Shown here one piece after another: positions 19,836 through 31,096 of a stretch of 64,000 bases of DNA (position 1 is the stretch's first letter; each line of letters starts with the position of its first letter). The DNA is from Desmodesmus armatus (Eukaryota; Chlorophyta; Chlorophyceae; Sphaeropleales; Scenedesmaceae): positions 248,001 to 312,000 of the forward strand of contig VIIQ02000662.1 in assembly GCA_007449985.2 (NCBI GenBank), read 5' to 3'. The translations under genes and the position numbers were made by a program. A model generated the notes under the pieces. It ran no database searches. It had not been told where the DNA came from and saw only the letters and a list, made by a program, of their open reading frames with translations.

Positions 19836-22800
19836 ATGGCTGACGAAAACAATGCAGCCAGCTCTGGGCTCTTTGCGGTGTTTCTTCTCAGCATCTACTC
19901 GCTGTTCCTGATCCCTTACACCATCTACCGCCTATGCTCAGCTGGTGATGAAGTCACAACACAGCCTGTAGTCAAGGTGGGTGACTGCTGCTGTTGGTTT
20001 GAACAGCTCGGCACATCTTGGGAGTCAGAGCTAGCCGCTGACACACCGCTCTCTGCACTTTCCCTGCTGCGCTTTCCCTGCTGCAGAGCAAGAAGCAGCC
20101 AGGTTTTGCAGACAGACTGAAGGGGCTGTGCACAAAACGTAAGCAAGTGCAGCTGCATGTGTGTTCAGCCTCTGGTGCACAGAATACGCATCCAATGGGG
20201 CGGCGCATGTGCACGTCAGCAGTCAACATGGCGTTAAGCAGCCGCAGCCGATCAAGCCATATCTCTAGTTCTTGGCAAACCCATGCAACTTGGCGAGGTG
20301 GTGGTTGCTCCCAGTTGTTCAGTCACAAGCACTGCACACTGGGGGCACCATGGCGGCACTCCTGCACACTTGCAGCTTGCACTGCATTGCATAACATCGG
20401 ATTGAGTTTACTGCCTCGAGGTTGTATCACCTGGCGCCAAACTTTTTGCAGCTTGCTGCTGGTGTGCTCAGTTCTGTGCTCTCGCCCTACCTGCAGCAGT
20501 TCGTTGTGTGTCGAGCACACCGGCCAACCCCACTGCCAGACATGCTGTTGCATCCGCACTTGCACCACAGCTAACAGCCCCCGCTACCTCCTCACTCATT
20601 TTTGTTTCCCATGGCTCCTCACAACCCCACCCCCACCGCTTCCTGTCCTGCAGAGAACATCATTCTGCTGAGCTTGTGGGTGTTCTGGTGTGGCATGGTG
20701 TACTACAGCCAGTCCAGCATTGCAGACATGAAGCCCTTCGATCCATTTGAGATCTTGGGCGTGCCTCGGGATGCCACAGACCGTGACATTGCAAAGGCGT
20801 ACCGCAAACTGTCCCTCATCTATCACCCTGATAAGGTGCGGTCAATGGGGGGTGGGTAGGTGCAGGGATGGATGGGTGGGCGAGTGAGTGAGTGAGTGAG
20901 TGAGTGATCTTAGTGGATGGGAGGGGTGATGTACAGGTGGGTGGGTTGTTGGGGTGAGTGGGGATGTCGGCATCTGAGGGGGAGTGGCGCTGTGGTTGAT
21001 GCTGCTCACAATCGGTGTTCAGACTTCGTCACCTCAATGTGGGACTTGCAACATATTGGTCTGCTCTCTGGTTCTTGAGTTGACATGCGGCTGTGCTGCT
21101 GTGACATCAAGTGCCCCATGCGCAAGACAGATGCAGAGCAGGTGGTGGGCAGGGGGGGAGAACTGCAAGCTTCACAGGCGGCTAGCGCTGTCATCGTTGC
21201 CAGAACAGAGCGCTCCACTACCTCAACTCTCCCTCCTTATGAGTTTCCATGGATTCCTGCCGACTGTGGTTGTCCTGCGGCCTGCTGTGGCTGCGGCTGC
21301 CATCCTGACCGCTATGGTCATGATGGTCCTCAATTTGGGACCTCACTCCGGAGGTTTCTAGATTGAGGACCAACTTCGCCACAGCGGTCAGGATGGCAGC
21401 CGCAGCCACAGCAGGGCGCGGGACAGTCTCAGCCGCTGCTGTATGTCGCCGTGAATTACGGGTGGTCTTGGGGAGTGCCAGGCACTGTTTACGGATCCCA
21501 GTAAAAGGTCATCTGTCAGTTTTGGGGGGTCACCGGATCTCAGCAACCAGGGGCGCGCGAGCCCTGTAACTCCGTGTGTGCTTTCAAGACACAAAATCCA
21601 AAGTACATTTTGCGTTTAGCCCATATGCAAGCCTGACCTGAAAATGCGTTTTTACATGCACGCATGTGCATGCTCTGCCCATGGAGAAACATCATCGAAA
21701 ACTCTAATATGTATCATGCATATCACTTCAATGACCGGAGGGCCTCCCAGCACAAGATGCAGTGCGTCCAGGAGGTCAAAAAACGAAATAAACTCTGCTA
21801 AATTCACACCATGCCGTGATCGGTCTGATATCAACGTAACACGTTTCTGTACTATGCTTGCATATTTTATCGCGTGCTCAAGTGGTGCAGGCGAGCAGAT
21901 GATGCTCTTGTCCTGCCCAATAACAAATGACCATTCCAAGCTCGAAACACAGACACATGCAAGGAACAAGTCATAAAAAGTACGTTTGAATCACAAATCG
22001 ACCAGATCGTGTCTCAAAACGGCCCTTACACCAAGCTGCGCGCCATCGGACAGGCAACATGCAAAGTACATCGCTAGGGACAGCCACTTAGCCCTGATTT
22101 TCTTAGCTTTGGTGTCTGTCTCAATCGGAGTTGTCACGAGGAGCAGGCGTGCTGCTGATGTTGAGGCACCAGCTGACAGCCCAACAAGATGCAGCACCTG
22201 CTGCACCTCAATCGGCTCCTCCGGGGCAGCTTAACGTCATCACCAATCACATCACACTCAAACTACAGCGTCCAGTGCTGTCCTGCAAAATCACTAGACA
22301 GCAAGGCAGGCTTGCCGGGGTGGGGGGGGGACTACACTCTTCTTCCCAGCACTGGGTGGGAGGGTGCAGGAAGCACAACAGCTTTCAAGCGCAGCAACTG
22401 CACACACTAACATAATTCTACAGCAGGATGCGAAACAACCACTGAGTGAAATAAAAAGAACAGGAGGGGACCACTGGGATCCGTTGCCGTCCCTGGTTGC
22501 TTGTCTAGTGGGAAAGCGGGTGGGAGTGCAGGCGCTATGTCTCTTTTGTGCACCACGTGCTGTAGTCACCATACGGGGACTGCAATGACAGCACCGCACA
22601 GCAGCAACGCTCGGCATCCACTGACGGCAGCAGCTGAACAACCCTGCCTGCATGGTTGCCCCTCCTCGCCGCCTGCAGAACCCCCATGCCTCCTCCTCTG
22701 GTCTTTTGCTGGTGGGACGGACGTCCCACTATCAACACGTTCCTTGCCTAGTTCACCTTCCGACCCCGTATCAGTTCGTTTGGGCGGCGTTCACTAACAC

Positions 22801-25800
22801 CAGGAACTGCTGCTTCCTGCCTGCATCCCCTGCTTGCTTGATTTCCCCTCACTACCCGCAGAACCCCGACCCCAAGGCCCACGCCTACTTTGCCAGCTAC
22901 ATCTCCAAGGCTTACGCAGCCCTCACAGACGAAGTCAGCAGGCAGAACTACGAGAAGTATGGTCACCCAGATGGACACCAGGTGGGTCTTATGTACTGCT
23001 GTGTCCCCACGTGGCAACCGTATCTGTCGTCAACTGGCAGTGCTGCTGCTGGTGTGCACCCCTGCCCTCTTACACGCATGCGCGCGCTCACCTGAGACCT
23101 GACCATGCGTGTGCAGCTATCTGTGTACAGCTTTACACTGAACATATAGTCCAACCTCCCTCCCCCCTCCTGCGCGTGCCTTCAGGGCATGATCCTGGCT
23201 GCTCACGTTTGGGAGGCACTTTGGGCACGTTCAACTGTACTCACCGTTGCCGTTGGTGTGTCTTTCCTACACCCCCCCCCCCACACACACACACACAGTG
23301 TTTTTCCGTGCTAGCGTCATTGTTTGACTATCCTTGTCGGATGACTGCTAGCCAGCATGCATGTGCACGCATGCAGTCTCTCTGTCGACACACACCACCC
23401 CCCGTCTGCCCACCCACAGGGCATGAACCTGGGTGTGGCCCTGCCCGAGTGGATGTTCACCAAGGACAGCAAGGCGGCTCCCCTGATGCTGCTGGTGCTG
23501 GTGGGAGGCGGCATCCTGCTGCCCATGGCCCTCATGAGCTGGTACATGCTCAGCAGCAGCAAGTTCACGGGGCCAAACCAGATCATGAACGACACGCTGG
23601 GCATCTTCTGGCACCCCAAGTATGGAGTGAAGGAGAGCCAGGTGGGTGGGGGGGCTTGGTATTGGGGGGGAGTGCACCCCTGTGAAGGGGTGTTTGCGCG
23701 AGTGAGGAGAGATGCGGCGGGCAGTAGGGAAGTGCAGCTGGTGAGGGAGGTGGTGTGGGGGTGTTTGGGGGGGGGCTTGCCTGCCTGCTTGCAGCTCCTG
23801 GTGCACGTCCTAGACACGCTGCTGCTGGCGTTTGTTGTGCTGTGCTGGCTTGGCTGCAGTCCCTGGTGGGTTGTGTCTTCTTTGGGGGGGGGGGGCATCC
23901 TGTGATGGGGGGTGTTTGCGGGCAGAGTGAGGAGAAATGCGGCGGCAATAGGGAATTGCAGCGGGTGAGGGTGGTAGTGAAGAGGGTGTCCTGGGCTGGG
24001 GGGTGCAGTTGCGTGTGTGTATCGCGCACAAGTTGGAACGTGGCTGCGTATAGCCAGCCGCTACAGGGGACTGCAAGCACCCTGTCCACTCTACGCTCCC
24101 TCTTGTGCTGGGATGGTGTGGGCTGTGCTTGCCTGCCTGCCTGGAGTTCCTGGGCATTCCCATCACCCTGCTGCAATGACATTCTTGTTGTGCTGTGCTG
24201 GCTTTGCTGCTACCCTGGGCATCGTCAACTCAGTCGCTGCTGCTGACGTCTCCTGTCATGTTGTGCTGTGATATGCTGGCCTGCCTGCTGTCCCTGGTGC
24301 CATTCCTGACACGCTGCTGTTGGTTTTGAATCACACTGTGCTGTGGTGGCCTGGCTGCAGTCCCGAATGGGCATCGTCAACCCGCAGCTGCTGCTGATGT
24401 CTCTTGCTGTGCCATGCTGTGCTATGCTGGTCTGCCTGCAGTCCCTGGTGCGTATCCCTGACACGCTGCTGATGTCCATGGAGTTTCTTACAATTTACAC
24501 ACCCTCGGAGCACAACCAACCCCTGGACGACCTGCGCAAGCTGGTGACACCATGCTACCCTGACATCCTCTCACGCAGCAACAAGACCTTCTGGCAGAGG
24601 AAGGTAGGCAATGGAGAGGTTAAGGATTTAGGGTTTAGGAGAGGTTTCGGTTGGGTGGGATCATCAACCCAAACAGCTCTGGAGTCCTTCACTGTCTGGC
24701 TATACCTGGGCACCGCAAGAAGAGTAATCTATTTGTGTGATAGAAGCAAACACCATGTGCTGTAGCCTTGAACATGAAGTGCAGAATAGGTCATGCTTGC
24801 GCGGTAGCCTGTTGGGTGTGGCTGGCTGGAGGGGCGGCTGGGTCTTGTGATTACTACACCAGCCGTCCCCTCCAGTATTGGTGCGCCTGATCCTGAACCT
24901 GAACACCATTGTCATGGGCATGTGTGCCTTGCCACCCCCGTGAGCCCCCTGGCCAGCTGGCTAGTGCCAAGGTTTTGGGAATCTGTCCCCCAATTACTGT
25001 ACTGTACTGCTGAAGACATTAGTTGCAGTCAACATGTGCATACAGTATCATGATGATGGTGTGATGTTGACAGAAAGTTTTCAAAAACTGTACGCCGCAG
25101 GCGAGTATACTGAAGGTGCACATGCTGATGCTGGCCCACCTGGAGCGCCTCGGTGATGAGGTGCCCATGGCCCTGCAGGCCGACCTCAAGTGAGTGTGGG
25201 TTGTGTGAGGGGATTGGGGTTCTAAAATGGGGTTCTAAAGGGGGACCAAGCCCTAAACCCTTTGATTTGCATCTACACGCCTGATTTAGAGGGTTGATGC
25301 AAGGCTGGGGTTGAAAAGGGCAGGTTGTGGTGTTGCGATACATGGGGGTTTAACATGTGGGAGAGTGGGTGGGTGGGTGGGGCGGGGCCGCACTGGTGTG
25401 TGTGCTCTGCCGCAATGCGCAGGTACTTCCGCAACAGGAGCCATGTGTTTGTGCTGTCGCTCACTGCCAAATATGTGTGTGTGCTCTGCCCCGCTGTGCA
25501 GGTTCTTCCGCACCAAGGCCCCTCAGCTGTTGGAGGAGATGGTCAAGATCGCAACCATCCCACGCTACCAGGGGAACCCCGTCGGCTGGATGGTGAGTAG
25601 AAGACAGGACAGGGCATGGGTGGCAGGGCGCAGGGGGCGGGTGGCGGTGGACAAGGGCGCGTGGACGCGCATATTGGCATGGGTGTGTGGCGCGCGGGGG
25701 AGGGGGGGCAGGGGGCGTGACAGGGTGTGTGCTACATCTGAGCCTGGGTGGCAATGTGTGGCGTGCCCAGCTCACCCCAGGGAGTGGGTAGGGGCCCAGA

Positions 25801-28800
25801 AGGTGTGACACATCTGCCAACAGCACAGGATACTTCAGCGAAAACCGTGGGGACCAACACCCCTGGTTGGTGTGGACTACTTTGCCGCACCGTGCGGCAA
25901 GGCTGACTGTATTTATCTTCTTCCAATATGGTCCCTGTTGGCCCGTGTAGAGCAGACGTGCTGTGTTGGGTGACTTAGCCATCTCACAGTGGCTGTATCG
26001 CAGCCAACCGCCTATCCTGGCGCCTGGCAACTTATCTGTCCTTGCTGCTGTGGCTTGCTTGTGTCACTTGCAGACCCCAAGCCTGGCATGCGTTGAGATG
26101 ATGCAGTGCATTGCACAGGCCATCCCGGTCTCAGGTAAGGCATGGCGCAGTGGGGCTCCATGTTCAACATGTATGTTGTGTGCTCCAGCATTGGATCGCT
26201 CTTGCCCTGTAATTACTGAATCTGTGGCAACTACTTAATCTGTGGTCAGCTGCAGCGGAGGATGCTCTTGCCGCTTACGCGTGCTGCTCTCCGGCAGGCT
26301 GTGTGGCGATGCCGCCCTGCTGTGCAGCAAACTGTGTCAAACTGGGCTCTGCGTCACTATGTCTCTGTGTCGTGGCCTCAACATTGCATGTGTCTGTATG
26401 TACGTTTGTGCGCAGTGCGCAAGGGTACCGGCAAGGCCAGCGACCCCATGCCTGCCCTCATGGCCCTGCCAGGCATGGACAGCGATGTCGTCAAGAAGCT
26501 GCGCAAGCGCAAGATCACCTGCGTCGCAGGTGAGCTTTCTCGTGCCTGCGGCGCCCTTATGCAGCATGCGGCGCGTCACGGCATCACCAGGTCGCGCTGC
26601 CGCACTTTGCTTCCACCCCACCTCTTATTCACCCTGTGGCCTGACTTGCACCGATGTGTACGATGTTTGACGTCCTTGAGCAGCACCTGACCTGAGCCTA
26701 GTTTGCAAAAACTTATGCCCGCATCAAATAAGCTAGGTCCGGCATCGCTGCTAAGCTTTGTCACCTGACTTGATCCTAGTGTATGTGGTCCTCAAGTGAG
26801 AACATGGATGCTCAAGTTGTCAGTTGAGATCCACAGCCCGCGGCGCGCGCCTTCTGCTACGCAATTGCTGCACTGGTGCAGTACGCAGGATGCAGCATGT
26901 CACCAACATAAGAGCACTGCTCGCAAACTCTGGTGTCACCTGCACTTACCTCACCCCACTGCCCCTCCACCCGCAGACCTGCAAGCCCTGTCTGCGTCTG
27001 AGCGCCGCACTGAGCTGCAGCTGGCTGGCCTTGATGAGCTCCAGATTGAGTCGGTGGGGCTGTACCTGTCAGCCCAGCCCCGCCTCAACATCGCCGTGAG
27101 GGTGGAGGCGGACGAGGGGGACAGCGACATCCAGCAGGGTGACATTGGGCACTGCAGGGTGAGTGCGTGGGTCTGGCTGGCGGCGGTTGCTGCTGCTGGT
27201 GCGCCAGCTTGCATGCGCACGCAAGATTTTGCACAATGGCTGCTGTGGCGGGGGACTGAATTCATCGTCCTGCACAGGTTGTGTCCTGCTTCCTCAGAGA
27301 GTCGCAGCATCATCCAGAGTCACTCAGAGCAACCGCAAGCAAATACCCCGCTTGCTTGCTGGTCACCGCTGCCTCCTGCTTCGGTCTGCGTGTGTGCAGG
27401 TGCGTGTGATGCTGTCCCGCCGCAGCCACCGCCAGGAGGGATTTGCGCTGCGCGGCTCTGCGGTGCGCGCCTACACCCCCCACAACCCCGTGCCGCGTGA
27501 CGAGTCGTGGTACTTCTTCCTGGTGGAGCAGAACAGCAACGCAGTGTGGACGTGGACAAAGGTGGGCGCAGCGCTGCGATGGGCATGCATGGCGTGGTGC
27601 CATGCTTGAGGGGGCATGGGGCAGAGTGATAGGTTTGGCATAGTTGGGGCTGGGTTGGCGGTGGCTTGCTTGTTCGGCGGGACGGGGGCACACTCACATC
27701 TTTGGTGCCGCGTGACAAGTCGTGGTACTTCTTTCTGGTGGGGCAGAACAGCAACGCAGTCTGGACGTGGACAAAGGTTGGCGCAGCGCCGCAACGTGCG
27801 ATCGAACGCAGTGACTCAGTTTATAAACCACAGGCACTCGTTCTATTCCCCCTTCATTGCGCCCCTGTCTATCGTGCGTCATGTTTTTCTGTCCCACCCC
27901 CTCTCAAGTGGGTGTTTCAAACCGGTCTCTCACTCTCTTTGACCTTCCACACCTTGTCCCTCACTCCTTGTCTCTCACTCGCTGTGCCCCCAGGCCAACC
28001 TGATGGAGGCTGAGCGCCAGGGTCTGGAGCACCCAGAGGTCTTTGCAGACAGCACAGCATCAGCAGCAGCAGCCAATGGCACCACCAAGGCCCTGGCACT
28101 CACAGCAGCAGCGGCAGCAGCCGACGGCAGCAGCAGCAGGGACAAGGACCCTGCTGGCCAGGAGGTTGACTTGGCCTTCCCTGCTATCATGAAGGATGGG
28201 GTGTATAACCTGCAGCTGGTGGTGATGAGCGATTGCTGGGTGGGCGCGGACGAGACGATGCCGGTGAGTTGGTGGGGCGCCGAGGAAGTTTCGGGTTTGT
28301 TTTGGTTTGGGGGTTGAATGAATGATCAGATGGGGTGTATCACCTGCAGCTGGTGGTGATGAGCAATTGCTGGGTGGGCGCGGACGAGACGATGCCGGTG
28401 AGTTGGCGGGGTGCAGAAGGAGTCCTGGGTATGATGTGGTTTGAGGCCCGGTGGGCAGATGGGGTGTACAAGCTGCAGCTGGTGATGATTGGGGACTCCT
28501 GGGTGGCGCGGACGAGGCCATGTTGGTGCGTCCGTGTCGAGTTGGGGGTTGACAGCAGAGGTCGAGGGGCAGCAGGGACATCCGTTCGGCTTGGGGGCCT
28601 AGGACACCCATTGTTTGATAACATGTCGTCAGGCATGCCGGCAAAACAACATGCGGCTGGCAGTCATGAGCTTGAGCAGGGTGCGTGCAACAACCCCCCC
28701 CCCCCTCCAAAAGCAGCACAAACTGCTGCAGATTCCTACTGTGAAATGAGACCCTGCATCTGATGGCAGCACAGGATGAGGGTTTTGGGGCGTCAGGGAC

Positions 28801-29503
28801 AGCGACTGGGGTGCTAGGGACACTTTTATAGGGACCTAGGCATAGGGGTCAACTGCCATTTGTGCTTAGGCGCATGGTGTTGAGGTTGAACTATAGGCAG
28901 TGGGAAAGATCTTGGCAGAGGTTGATGCGCTGGTGGTGTGAGCTTGCGCCTTGTAGCCATAGCCACACACGCAGCTATGAAACACATGCGCGTTGGCTGG
29001 CACTGCCTGTACTCATGTTGCTGCTGCTGCCGTCGCCCCTGCAGGTGAAGGTGCGCATCAACCCTGCCAGCGCTAACCGTGCGATCAACACCAGCAGGAA
29101 GCAGGACGCCAGCGACAGCGAGTCAGGTGAGCAACACGCCTGCAAATGGAAGGACAGCACGTTGCTTGATGCCGTTGTATGTATGGATATGTATGCAGTT
29201 TTGGGGTTATGTCACTGACAGTGTCAGTCTTTGGGGTTTCAGCAGGCTGTCGGGTTCAGTATGCAGGCGCAGAGGTCAGCAGCAGCACAGCCTGGGCGCA
29301 TTGCAGTCAAGCCCAACACCCAACTTCATGCATGCCTCTCTTGGCCAATGCCCCTTCATTACATTGCTGCTGCTCCCCCTGCTGCGCCTGCCCCATTAGA
29401 CTCTGAGGACGGCAGCGGCTCTGGCAGCGGCAGCGGGTCAGGCAGCGACGATGAAGACGACTATGACAGCGAGGAGACTGGGGAGGAGGAGGACAGCGAG
29501 TGA
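19836..29503 (+). CDS. SEC63: ER translocon J-domain protein SEC63
   Basis: SEC63 partners the Sec61 channel and recruits the ER Hsp70 BiP through a lumenal J domain. Fifteen exons: 19836-19976, 20087-20138, 20654-20835, 22862-22981, 23420-23641, 24442-24603, 25101-25189, 25502-25592, 26074-26134, 26416-26529, 26977-27158, 27400-27561, 27994-28263, 29045-29126 and 29400-29503; all phases agree and give 677 residues. Membrane segments lie near residues 12-31 ([19 protein letters not shown]), 66-82 ([16 protein letters not shown]) and about 187-210 ([20 protein letters not shown]). The J domain starts [17 protein letters not shown], with HPD at the end of exon 3 and [13 protein letters not shown] in exon 4. 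Exons 6-13 encode the Brl-type region and the FN3-like end ([28 protein letters not shown]). The protein ends in a Ser/Gly then Asp/Glu tail, as in other SEC63 proteins. Exon 13 carries an Ala/Ser-rich insertion. Introns hold duplicated exon edges and a foldback sequence. Confidence 0.95.
20881..20906. repeat. GAGT microsatellite
   Basis: About six copies of the tetranucleotide GAGT in SEC63 intron 3. Simple repeat, no coding potential. Confidence 0.9.
21281..21415. repeat. Foldback sequence with 33-bp perfect inverted arms
   Basis: Left arm 21281-21313 and right arm 21383-21415 are exact reverse complements over 33 bases. Nested inside, 21324-21334 and 21362-21372 form a second 11-base inverted pair. 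The whole 135 bases could fold into one long interrupted hairpin in SEC63 intron 3, an unusually long intron of about 2 kb. It may be a foldback or MITE-like insertion, or a local inverted duplication. No flanking target-site duplication was identified. Confidence 0.85.
21652..22206 (-). other. AT-richer open frame inside SEC63 intron 3, interrupted by one TGA
   Basis: On the minus strand a single frame runs from 22206 to 21652, broken only by a TGA at about 21993-21991. Composition is visibly richer in A/T than the surrounding introns. The second part reads like an ordinary globular protein ([39 protein letters not shown]) rather than repeat noise. I cannot assign a family. It could be a fragment of an inserted mobile element or of a captured gene. 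With the stop and no start or splice evidence it is probably not expressed as such. Confidence 0.35.
23313..23395. repeat. 83-bp dispersed repeat, copy in SEC63 intron 4
   Basis: Second copy of the sequence at 13041-13123 in RPT4. It sits about 25 bases before the exon 5 acceptor, preceded by a C-run and a CA repeat. The orientation is the same on the window, so it is sense in SEC63 and antisense in RPT4. Confidence 0.88.
24259..24320 (+). pseudogene. Decayed copy of the 5' edge of SEC63 exon 6
   Basis: Matches 24411-24477 (end of intron 5 plus the start of exon 6, TCCCTGGTGC...CCTGACACGCTGCTG). The acceptor CAG has become CTG, which disables it. Looser copies of the same GCTGTGCTGG...CTGCAGTCCC block occur near 23838-23870 and 24336-24370, so intron 5 looks like an eroded tandem array of this acceptor region. 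Confidence 0.75.
25396..25437 (+). pseudogene. Copy of the 5' edge of SEC63 exon 8
   Basis: Matches 25477-25518: GTGTGTGCTCTGCC, an AG acceptor, then G(T/A)CTTCCGCA. Here the acceptor survives (GCGCAG|GTACTTCCGC) 79 bases before the true one, but using it would shift the frame. Confidence 0.75.
27700..27790 (+). pseudogene. Copy of the 3' edge of SEC63 exon 12 with donor
   Basis: About 90% identical to 27485-27575, covering the last 24 codons of exon 12 ([20 protein letters not shown], then TWTK) and the donor. The copy keeps AAAG|GTTGGC as a second donor 215 bases downstream. A stop codon in the intervening intron prevents readthrough coding. Confidence 0.9.
28329..28400 (+). pseudogene. 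First copy of the 3' edge of SEC63 exon 13 with donor
   Basis: Nearly identical to 28195-28270: the codons for [20 protein letters not shown], then TMP, followed by CCG|GTGAGTTGG, here with only a few substitutions. The donor is intact 134 bases after the true one, making this the best-preserved decoy donor in the window. Confidence 0.92.
28458..28530 (+). pseudogene. Second, more decayed copy of the 3' edge of SEC63 exon 13
   Basis: Third member of the array begun at 28195. It still resembles the exon ([15 protein letters not shown]), but a base is missing near GGTGG(G)CGCGG and the donor region has become GAGGCCATGTTGGTGCG. Increasing divergence with distance suggests stepwise duplication or different selection on each copy. 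Confidence 0.85.
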
Positions 29504-31096
29504 GGCGCACGCTCGCCGAGGCAAAAGCCGCACCAGCAGGGGTGGCAGCAGCAGCGTGGTGCTGGGTCGCGTGCTGTTTGCATGTGACGCAGCGCTGCTG
29601 CAACAGCAGCAGGGGTGGCCACAGGACCTACAGCAGCAGGGTTGGCAGCAGCAGCGTGGCGCTGGGTTGCGTGCTGTCTGTGCATGATGCAGCGCTGCGG
29701 CAACAGCAGCAGGGGTGGCAGCAGTGTGGCGGTGGATTGCGTGCGGTGCTGTTGGTCGGGTATGCACTGCGTGCTGTGCTGTGGTGTGCAACCTTCCAGC
29801 AGCAGGTGTGCTGTGAGCGACGGTACATTGCGCGCGTACTGCCTTGCTTTGATGGCGGTTGGTGGTAGCGCACGGCGTTCTGAGCGTGGAAAGCACTGTT
29901 TGTTGAGTAGTGAGCCTGGCACTGCGCATGCAAGGGGAATGTGTGGTGGGGGATGGTTGATTGTGTGGGACGTCTGGGGAGGAGGCTCTTGCTTCAAGCA
30001 AAGGCAAGATGCCCTGGGGTAGTATGGTTGATTGCTGTGAACAGCACACTGCAGCAAGTGTGGACAGACTGTGCAGCGCCGATAAGGAAGCAACGGTGCT
30101 TCTGCTTTGTCGCTTGAGGCTTCATGAACAGGCCAGTTGTTGGTTTTGCGCTGTAAAATGCATGTGGGATGTGGTGTGTTTGGGTGGACTGAGTGTGTGT
30201 GGGTGTGTTCTGGCTGCCTTCTGCTTTGCAAGCGGCATATCGTGAGTTGCTACATGATGTCAGCAACTCCATGCTTACATGGGAAGGCAGCATTTGAACA
30301 GTGTGTCGGACAACACGGTACCAGCATGGTGCAATTAATGCATGGTGGAATTCAGCACACAAGACTTGGCCTGCTACCCAACCAGGGTCACGATAACTTG
30401 AGGATGGCTGCAGTAGAGCAAACAGTTGGTACACGGCATCAGACCTGTGGTGGTGATTTTACGCGCTGCATCCCATTCCAGCAGTGTACACATGAGCTAC
30501 AGCACCACTGATGACTGTCCCACATGATGCACCTCCCATCACTTGCTCTAGCTACTGGCCAACAGCAGTGCTGGGCCCCCCAACAGCCTGCAGGCTAGCA
30601 GCTGCTGCACCTCCCAACAACCTGCGCACCCACCACTACCGGTAGTGGCAGCAGCATTGCAAGCAGCCGCTGCCGCCAATAAGGCGTTTTGCCAACCTTT
30701 GCTGCCAAAGCTTCCTTGTGAAGCTAGCAAAACTCGTCAAAGGTCGACAGCATGACCTTTGACCCCCCATGTGGATCGTGAACCAGAATGCAACCAACAC
30801 CACACAGACGCAAGCTGCAAGACATTGCAGGGTTTGACAAGCTTCAAAAGCATACTTTTTGTATCAATGGGCACTCGCTTGGTTACGTAAGGCACACAGA
30901 GGCCAGAACCACAAAAGCCGCACTACGTCGGAGGCAGGACAAACCTTTACATCCAGGACTGGGCCCAGAAAACGTCACCAGAGCAAACGTTGGCACTTTG
31001 TCTCTGATTATGGAGTATATCTCCCGCAAAGCTGCCAACAGCAGACTGGCGCGCACGTTCATCCAGCGACTGTAGAGGCGACTATCAGTCTGCAGG
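29504..31096. other. Intergenic region between SEC63 and the Ala-rich protein gene
   Basis: It contains the SEC63 3' UTR, with several CAGCAG-type repeats in the first 300 bases, and presumably the promoter and 5' UTR of the next gene. An AT-richer 95-codon open frame at 30788-31075 has no recognisable domain and is not called as a gene. Confidence 0.45.
30152..30156 (+). promoter_or_regulatory. Possible poly(A) signal TGTAA for SEC63
   Basis: First TGTAA found by eye after the SEC63 stop, about 650 bases downstream. A 3' UTR of this length is within the range seen in green algae. Motif evidence only. Confidence 0.35.

Noticed and set aside
22834..23685. A 283-codon plus-strand frame overlapping SEC63 exons 4 and 5
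   Set aside because: Wrong frame relative to the J-domain and membrane segments; it crosses introns and has no domain.
28060..28719. A 219-codon minus-strand frame opposite SEC63 exon 13
   Set aside because: Antisense shadow of a coding exon and its duplicated edges; composition Ser/Pro/Thr, no domain.
29461..30231. A 256-codon minus-strand frame after SEC63
   Set aside because: CAG/CTG repeat translation (Ala/Cys/His rich) overlapping the SEC63 tail; no start context or domain.
30788..31075. A 95-codon plus-strand frame upstream of the Ala-rich gene
   Set aside because: Composition is fairly normal, but there is no recognisable domain and it most likely lies in the 5' UTR or promoter; left unannotated as a gene.
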